Shown here in pieces: positions 1 through 3,458 of a DNA stretch of 5,557 nucleotides. Under the pieces are notes generated by a model. The model made no database searches. It was not told where the DNA came from and saw nothing but the letters and a program-made list of their open reading frames with translations. How positions within the stretch are numbered: the stretch's first letter is position 1; each line of letters begins with the position of its first letter. Source of the DNA: Candidatus Aminicenantota bacterium (GTDB lineage Bacteria > Acidobacteriota > Aminicenantia > Aminicenantales > JAFGAV01); contig VGJG01000140.1 of the NCBI GenBank assembly GCA_016867615.1, positions 1 to 5,557 of the forward strand. Reading direction: 5' to 3'. The position numbers and the translations under genes are program-made.

Positions 1-358
1 TGACCTCGGCCGTCCAACGCTCGGCATCCGGAGCTCGGGGGTAGGTGTAGACATTCAGGCCCGGCACGACGACCAGGGGCCGCCGGGGCGACGTCCCCTG
101 GAGAAAAATATTGACCTCGTCGAAACCGTTCGGTCCGGAGCCGTCGACGAGGGGCGCATTGGCCCAGATCATGAGGTTGGTGCCGAATATATGGGTCCAG
201 AAACTCGGCTGCAGAACCGCTCCCTCGCCGGCGGGCATTCCCCGCCAGAGATAGCGGCTGTTCCAGTCCAGGGAGGCTCCGAGATACACGTCCTCATCGG
301 CCAGAGCGGGAACAAGGAGAGCGAGGAAGGCGACCGTCCACAGAGCGGCCTTGCTCAC
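1..358 (-). CDS. Probable outer-membrane porin-like beta-barrel protein, N-terminal part (cut by window edge)
   Basis: The visible 119 residues begin with a clean Sec signal peptide: positive start (SK), hydrophobic core at residues 4-17 and an ALA cleavage site after residue 20, followed by acidic DED. The mature part starts VYLGASLDWNSRYLWRGM (residues 24-41). The SRYLWRG pattern followed by amphipathic strands recalls the first strands of TorF/Gcw_chp-like putative porins and related outer-membrane barrels. The C-terminal part lies outside the window, so barrel size and family cannot be confirmed. The in-frame start must be the GTG at 358-356: upstream the frame has no ATG or TTG before an in-frame TAA near 422. 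That GTG has no SD at normal distance; the purine-rich SD at 376-382 is spaced for an out-of-frame ATG at 372. The start is therefore either a coupled GTG or the product of a 2-nt insertion. A promoter lies at 421-450. Export and outer-membrane placement are fairly secure; the family name is tentative. Confidence 0.6.
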   Translation of the reverse strand, partial: MSKAALWTVAFLALLVPALADEDVYLGASLDWNSRYLWRGMPAGEGAVLQPSFWTHIFGTNLMIWANAPLVDGSGPNGFDEVNIFLQGTSPRRPLVVVPGLNVYTYPRAPDAERWTAEV

Positions 359-372
359 ACCGCGCTCCGCAT
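355..372 (-). other. Five-codon mini-ORF (MRSAV) whose stop overlaps the porin GTG start
   Basis: An ATG at 372-370 lies 5 nt downstream of an AAGGA Shine-Dalgarno core (378-382). It encodes only M-R-S-A-V before a TGA at 357-355. The TGA overlaps the GTG start of the porin-like gene (GTGA arrangement), a layout known to allow translational coupling. The alternative is that this ATG is the true start. Removing one GT from the GTGTG run at 356-360 joins MRSAV directly to SKAALWTV and gives an ordinary signal peptide with an Arg/Lys n-region. The sequence alone cannot separate a coupled leader from a frameshift. Confidence 0.4.
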
Positions 373-420
373 CCGCTTCCTTCCCCTTACAATGATCGAT
401 TGCTTTTTCACCGGAGTCAT

Positions 421-450
421 ATTATAAACAAAGACCCGAGTCCATGGCAA
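421..450 (-). promoter_or_regulatory. Sigma70-like promoter for the porin-like gene
   Basis: Read on the minus strand, TTGCCA (450-445, 5 of 6 to the -35 consensus) is followed after 18 nt by a perfect TATAAT (426-421). Transcription would begin near 414 and leave a leader of roughly 55 nt before the GTG at 358. The leader contains the AAGGGGAAGGAAG purine tract at 376-388. AT-rich hexamers like this stand out in such GC-rich DNA. The -35 box lies inside the SGNH hydrolase remnant on the other strand. Promoter activity is inferred from consensus match and position. Confidence 0.65.
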
Positions 451-738
451 AACACGCCCTGAAGCCATCCTTCTCCAGATCGGGACGAACGACGTCCCGG
501 CCATTCTGGAGGGACGGTATTCCCTGGAGGACTTCGGAAACAACCTGGCGCTGATCCTTCGAGAATTCGCGTCCTACCGGAGCGGAGACGGCCGAAGGGC
601 GGCCCTCCTGGTGGCCACCGTCCCCCTGTTCTCGGACACGGAGTCCATCCCAACAGCCTGGGCGAGGCCGCCCTGGCGCGGAACTGGACGCGTTCCCTTC
701 GCCGCACGCTCTCGGCCGCGCGCGACGGAGGCCGCTAG
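428..738 (+). pseudogene. SGNH/GDSL-type hydrolase remnant (N-terminally truncated, frameshifted)
   Basis: From the first codon after an in-frame TAA (425-427), this strand reads PEAILLQIGTNDVPAILEG (458-514). This is the block III region of SGNH hydrolases (esterases and acetylesterases), with the oxyanion-hole Asn in GTND at 482-493. It continues through an LLVATVP strand (about 605-625) to SDTES. The reading then moves to another frame and gives HPNSLGEAALARNW from 646, ending at TAG 736-738. HPN(x)xG is the block V region that carries the catalytic His. The block I GDS motif with the nucleophile Ser is absent, there is no start codon or RBS, and the frame changes near 641-648. The GTND Asn to the block V Asp is about 49 residues; characterised members such as TesA have about 80, so an internal deletion is also likely. 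With no nucleophile in the frame it cannot be an active hydrolase. It faces tail-to-tail against the beta-lactamase-fold gene. Confidence 0.8.
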
Positions 739-750
739 GCCGAAGCCTAG
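735..750. other. Perfect hairpin containing both convergent stop codons
   Basis: CTAGGC (735-740), a 4-nt loop (741-744) and GCCTAG (745-750) form a perfect 6-bp inverted repeat. In the minus-strand transcript the loop is UUCG closed by C-G, the exceptionally stable cUUCGg tetraloop. The plus-strand stop TAG of the SGNH remnant (736-738) lies in one arm, and the minus-strand stop TAG of the hydrolase gene (749-747) in the other. No T-run follows on either side, so it is not a textbook intrinsic terminator. It could still act as a 3'-end stabiliser or a weak bidirectional terminator. Confidence 0.55.
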
Positions 751-1961
751 GGTTCGATCACTCCGGCGGCGACGACGTTCGCCAGCCTGCTCCTGAGGGC
801 GACGATCGAGCCCTTGTCGTCTGGATGGACGCGATTGGAGAGAAACAAGACGAACGTACGGGTCTCGGGATCGATCCAGATCGACGTCCCGGTGTAGCCC
901 GTGTGCCCGTAGGATTTCGGGCCGAACAGGTCGCCGCCGCTCGTGGCGTAGGCGGAATCGAGGTCCCATCCGAGCCCGCGCCCGGCGAAGGAGGCGGCGG
1001 GGAAAACCTCGGTCATTCTTCGCACGCTCAAGGGGCTGAGGACGCGGCGGCCGCGGAAGGCTCCTCCGTCCAGGAGCATCTGACAGAACACGGCCAGGTC
1101 GTCCGCCGTGGTGAACAGCCCGGCGTTGCCCGAGACGCCGCCCTGCAATCGGGCCAGAGGGTCGTGAACGACTCCGCGCAGCGGCTCGCCCTTCAAGACT
1201 TGAGTGGGCACGCATTTCTCCCGCAGGGCGGGCGAAGGGTTGAACGTCGTGTGCCGCATCCCCAGGGGCTTGAAGATGTGCTCGGCGGCGAAATCGGCCA
1301 GGCTGCGGCCCGTGACCTTCTGAAGGATATGGGCCAGGGTGATGTAACCCAGGCAGCTGTACCGGAAGTCCCGGCCGGGAGGGCCGGACCGCGGCAAGCG
1401 GGCGATGGCCTTCACCAGGTCTTCGGTGGCCAGGGAGGGACCGAACATCGTTTCGATGTCCTCCGCCTCCGTCGAGGGAACGTAGGACGGCAACCCCGAG
1501 GTGTGCGTCAGGAGATGCCAGATACGGACCGGCTCCGGCGCGGCGCTTTCCTCCGCTCCCGCGGCGGGCTCGAACTCGGGGATGTGGTCCCGGACCTTTT
1601 CCGTGAGGCTGATCCTCCCCTGTTCGACCAGGACCATGAACGAGGTCGCCGTGGCCACGGGCTTGGTCAGCGATGCCGCGTCGAAGAGGGCGTCCTCGGT
1701 CATGGGCAGCCTCCGGGGAACGATCTGGCTCGAGCCGAAAGCTTGCCGTAACACAACGCGTCCCCGGCGGCCCACGATGACCACCGCTCCCGGGATGTCG
1801 CCCCGGCGCAGGGAGTCGTTCATCAAATCTTCCACGAGCTTCATCTGGGCCGCGGACAGCCCCGCCTCGGCCGGACGGCCCGATTTGACGCCCGCCTTGC
1901 GGCAGGCGGCCGGTCCGAAAGCCAACAGGGCCGCGATCACGATCAAGGCCGTCTTTTTCAT
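747..1961 (-). CDS. Exported serine beta-lactamase-fold hydrolase (class C / penicillin-binding-protein-like)
   Basis: The 404-residue protein belongs to the Beta-lactamase (PF00144) superfamily, the size usual for AmpC-like hydrolases and DD-peptidases. The nucleophile motif SLTK (S97, K100) lies in FDAASLTKP. The second motif is YSC at 201-203, where YxN is usual. The third, HTG at 353-355 in GHTGYTGTSIWIDP, replaces KTG. HLLTHTSGLP (149-158) and VHDPLARLQGG followed by GNAGLF (265-283) are hallmarks of the cell-wall-associated YbbE/EstB-like branch. The N-terminus is a signal peptide ending FGPAAC, so Cys20 may be lipidated, although Pro at -3 is poor for a lipobox. The start is set by GGAGGAG 3 nt upstream; a longer open frame to 2084 would overlap the M24 gene and lacks a signal peptide at its start. 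It follows the M24 gene by 14 nt in the same operon. The substrate is unknown: muropeptides, D-amino peptides, beta-lactams and esters are all possible. Confidence 0.9.
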   Translation of the reverse strand: MKKTALIVIAALLAFGPAACRKAGVKSGRPAEAGLSAAQMKLVEDLMNDSLRRGDIPGAVVIVGRRGRVVLRQAFGSSQIVPRRLPMTEDALFDAASLTKPVATATSFMVLVEQGRISLTEKVRDHIPEFEPAAGAEESAAPEPVRIWHLLTHTSGLPSYVPSTEAEDIETMFGPSLATEDLVKAIARLPRSGPPGRDFRYSCLGYITLAHILQKVTGRSLADFAAEHIFKPLGMRHTTFNPSPALREKCVPTQVLKGEPLRGVVHDPLARLQGGVSGNAGLFTTADDLAVFCQMLLDGGAFRGRRVLSPLSVRRMTEVFPAASFAGRGLGWDLDSAYATSGGDLFGPKSYGHTGYTGTSIWIDPETRTFVLFLSNRVHPDDKGSIVALRSRLANVVAAGVIEP

Positions 1962-1964
1962 GAT

Positions 1965-1971
1965 CTCCTCC
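1965..1971 (-). promoter_or_regulatory. Intergenic Shine-Dalgarno that fixes the hydrolase start
   Basis: GGAGGAG lies wholly within the 14-nt gap between the M24 stop (1978-1976) and the ATG at 1961. It decides the start in favour of the signal-peptide Met over in-frame upstream starts inside the M24 gene. The short gap with no promoter-like hexamer argues for co-transcription. Confidence 0.8.
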
Positions 1972-1975
1972 GGCT

Positions 1976-3343
1976 TCAGCGGATGAGGAGCAGGCGCTCC
2001 TGACGACCGTCGACGAAGCGCAGCCCGGCGGAGGTGAAGAGGGCGGTCTCCTCGTAGCCGATGCGGACGTCCTGCCCCCCCCACTCCGGGACGGAGGTGG
2101 TGCTCGAGAATTCAACGGCGTAAGCCGTGTCGGGATAGAGGGGATAGGCCATGCGCTCCAGGATGCCCTCGGGAGCCGACTCGGGAGGACGGGCGTCCAT
2201 GATGCAGCCCGCCCCGTGTCCGTGATAGCCCAGGGGATGGGAATAGATCAGGGGGCGCAGGCCGGCCGCTCCGGCCTTGTCCATGGCCGAGCGGACGATC
2301 TCCAGCCCCGTCCGTCCCGCGCGGAATTCGGCGGCGAAGACGTCCGCCACGGCGTTGGCCCGGAGGAGGGCTTCCCTCAGCCCGCGCGGGGCGTCGCTCT
2401 CCCCCTCCCGGAGGACGTAGGCCTGCCACTGCATGTCCGTGCACAAGCGCAGGTAGCGGATGCCGACGTCGCAGTGCAGGAGGTCGCCCCGGCGGATCGT
2501 CTTCAAGTCGGGGTTCCTCTCAGCCTCCGCCCGCGAGCGCTGGACGGACACCGAGGGCTGGAACCAGGTCTCGAGCCCCAGCCCCGCTATGCGCTGCCGG
2601 ATCCACCACACCACGTCGTCGGTCGTGGTCACGCCGGGGACGATGACCCTGTTGGAGAAGAACTCGGCGATGAGGTCGTGCGCCACGCCGGCGATGTGCC
2701 GGTAGACGCTCGATTCCTCCGGGGACCGCGTCTCCAGCCAGCCCAGGCACAGGCGCTCCCCGGGGACGAAGCGGGACACGAGGTCCGGGCCGAGGGCTCT
2801 CTCCAGGGCGTCCCTCAGGCCGGCGCTCAGGCCGTCGCCGAAAGCCCAATCCGCGGAGACGTTCACGGCGATCTTCCTCGGGTCGAGCTTCTTCAGGAGC
2901 TCGGCCAGGCTGTCGAGTTGGGGCCGCGACTTATCCGTCCAGGCGGGACGGTAGAGGTCTCCCAGGCCGTAATAGCTGCCGTTGTACCTGTCGACGCCCC
3001 CCTCCGCGCCGCGGTCATGAAAAACGAGGATCGCCGTCCTCCGGGCGGCCATGACCGGCTCGGGGACAAGGGTCAGGTAAACGGGGTCCTCGTTGTATTC
3101 CCTGTTGACCACCAGCCAGAGATCGATGCCCTCCCGCCTCATGATCACGGGCAGGATGTTCTCCAGGCGCCACTCCAGCCAGCGGTTGACCACCTCCGCC
3201 CGGGTCCTGAGGGGCAGGATGTTGTCGATGTCCCTTCCCCCCCGGGCCTCGGTGGAGACCGATGAACCGAACAGGATTCCCAGGGTCAGAACAGCCGGGG
3301 CCGCGGACCGCAGTCCGCGGGGCCGATGCGGGTTTGTCGTCAT
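1976..3343 (-). CDS. Exported M24-family metallopeptidase (Xaa-Pro aminopeptidase-like)
   Basis: The 455-residue protein has an N-terminal export signal (basic RPRGLR at 7-12, hydrophobic 14-29, likely cut near STEA 30-33). An aminopeptidase-P-type N-terminal domain (about 45-200) is followed by a C-terminal pita-bread domain (about 205-450). Candidate metal ligands are D292 (LLHCDVG) and D303 (CTDMQW), 11 residues apart as in E. coli aminopeptidase P. The others are a His in SHPLGYHGHGAG (368-379), E411 (YAVEF) and E431/E432 (GYEE). PGVTTTDDVVWWIRQ (236-250) is also typical of the fold. All five ligand positions can be filled, so it is probably a two-metal exopeptidase, but proline specificity cannot be read from sequence. 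The His segment differs from the usual HGxGH spacing. The start at 3343 is chosen for its SD and signal peptide; the frame extends to 3409 but that start lies upstream of the TATAAT. It is the first gene of a two-gene operon. Confidence 0.9.
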   Translation of the reverse strand: MTTNPHRPRGLRSAAPAVLTLGILFGSSVSTEARGGRDIDNILPLRTRAEVVNRWLEWRLENILPVIMRREGIDLWLVVNREYNEDPVYLTLVPEPVMAARRTAILVFHDRGAEGGVDRYNGSYYGLGDLYRPAWTDKSRPQLDSLAELLKKLDPRKIAVNVSADWAFGDGLSAGLRDALERALGPDLVSRFVPGERLCLGWLETRSPEESSVYRHIAGVAHDLIAEFFSNRVIVPGVTTTDDVVWWIRQRIAGLGLETWFQPSVSVQRSRAEAERNPDLKTIRRGDLLHCDVGIRYLRLCTDMQWQAYVLREGESDAPRGLREALLRANAVADVFAAEFRAGRTGLEIVRSAMDKAGAAGLRPLIYSHPLGYHGHGAGCIMDARPPESAPEGILERMAYPLYPDTAYAVEFSSTTSVPEWGGQDVRIGYEETALFTSAGLRFVDGRQERLLLIR

Positions 3344-3345
3344 GG

Positions 3346-3368
3346 CCTCCTCCTCGGGAGGGATTATA
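3346..3368 (-). promoter_or_regulatory. Promoter -10 box and RBS of the M24/hydrolase operon
   Basis: A perfect TATAAT (3368-3363) is followed by the purine tract GAGGAGGAGG (3355-3346), which ends 2 nt before the ATG at 3343, with an AGGAG core at 5-nt spacing. Transcription would start near 3356, giving a very short leader made almost entirely of the RBS. No good -35 is visible: the best hexamer at 17-18 nt spacing is TAGTCT or AGTCTC. Its place just after a strong terminator supports an independent promoter for the operon. Confidence 0.55.
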
Positions 3369-3407
3369 TCCGAACAGCCCGCACCGAGACTACGGGGAAC
3401 ATTCGGC

Positions 3408-3441
3408 AAAAAAAACCGGGCGCTCAGGGGCCGCCGCCCGG
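3408..3441 (-). terminator. Intrinsic terminator after the propeller/barrel gene
   Basis: On the minus strand CCGGGCG (3441-3435), a 12-nt loop and CGCCCGG (3422-3416) form a perfect 7-bp all-GC stem. It is followed immediately by eight T residues (3415-3408). It begins about 17 nt after the stop codon at 3459. It should separate transcription of the propeller/barrel gene from the M24/hydrolase operon downstream. Confidence 0.9.
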
Positions 3442-3458
3442 CCTCACGCTCTCGGAGG

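Noticed and set aside
191..427. Plus-strand 78-codon frame opposite the porin-like gene
   Set aside because: No recognisable domain or RBS. It lies antisense to a convincing signal peptide and barrel start, and its end falls in the promoter region of that gene.
355..543. Minus-strand 62-codon frame ending at the porin start
   Set aside because: Most of it is antisense to the SGNH remnant, and its Met lies upstream of the TATAAT. Only its last five codons (mini-ORF 355-372) follow an SD inside the expected transcript, and those are reported separately.
825..1751. Plus-strand open frame of 308 codons antisense to the hydrolase
   Set aside because: Composition follows third-position GC of the real gene. 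There is no RBS, motif or signal peptide. The similar plus-strand frame at 2216-3265 antisense to the M24 gene is rejected for the same reason.
574..2115. Long minus-strand open frame of 513 codons overlapping the serine hydrolase gene
   Set aside because: It is rich in Arg, Gly and Pro with no recognisable motifs, and it covers a gene with complete catalytic motifs in another frame. It is a GC-rich shadow frame, as is 4153-5418 within the propeller/barrel gene.
3341..3409. Upstream start of the M24 gene at 3409
   Set aside because: It lies upstream of the TATAAT and overlaps the terminator U-tract. It would add 22 residues before the signal peptide, whereas the ATG at 3343 has a strong SD and leads directly into the signal.
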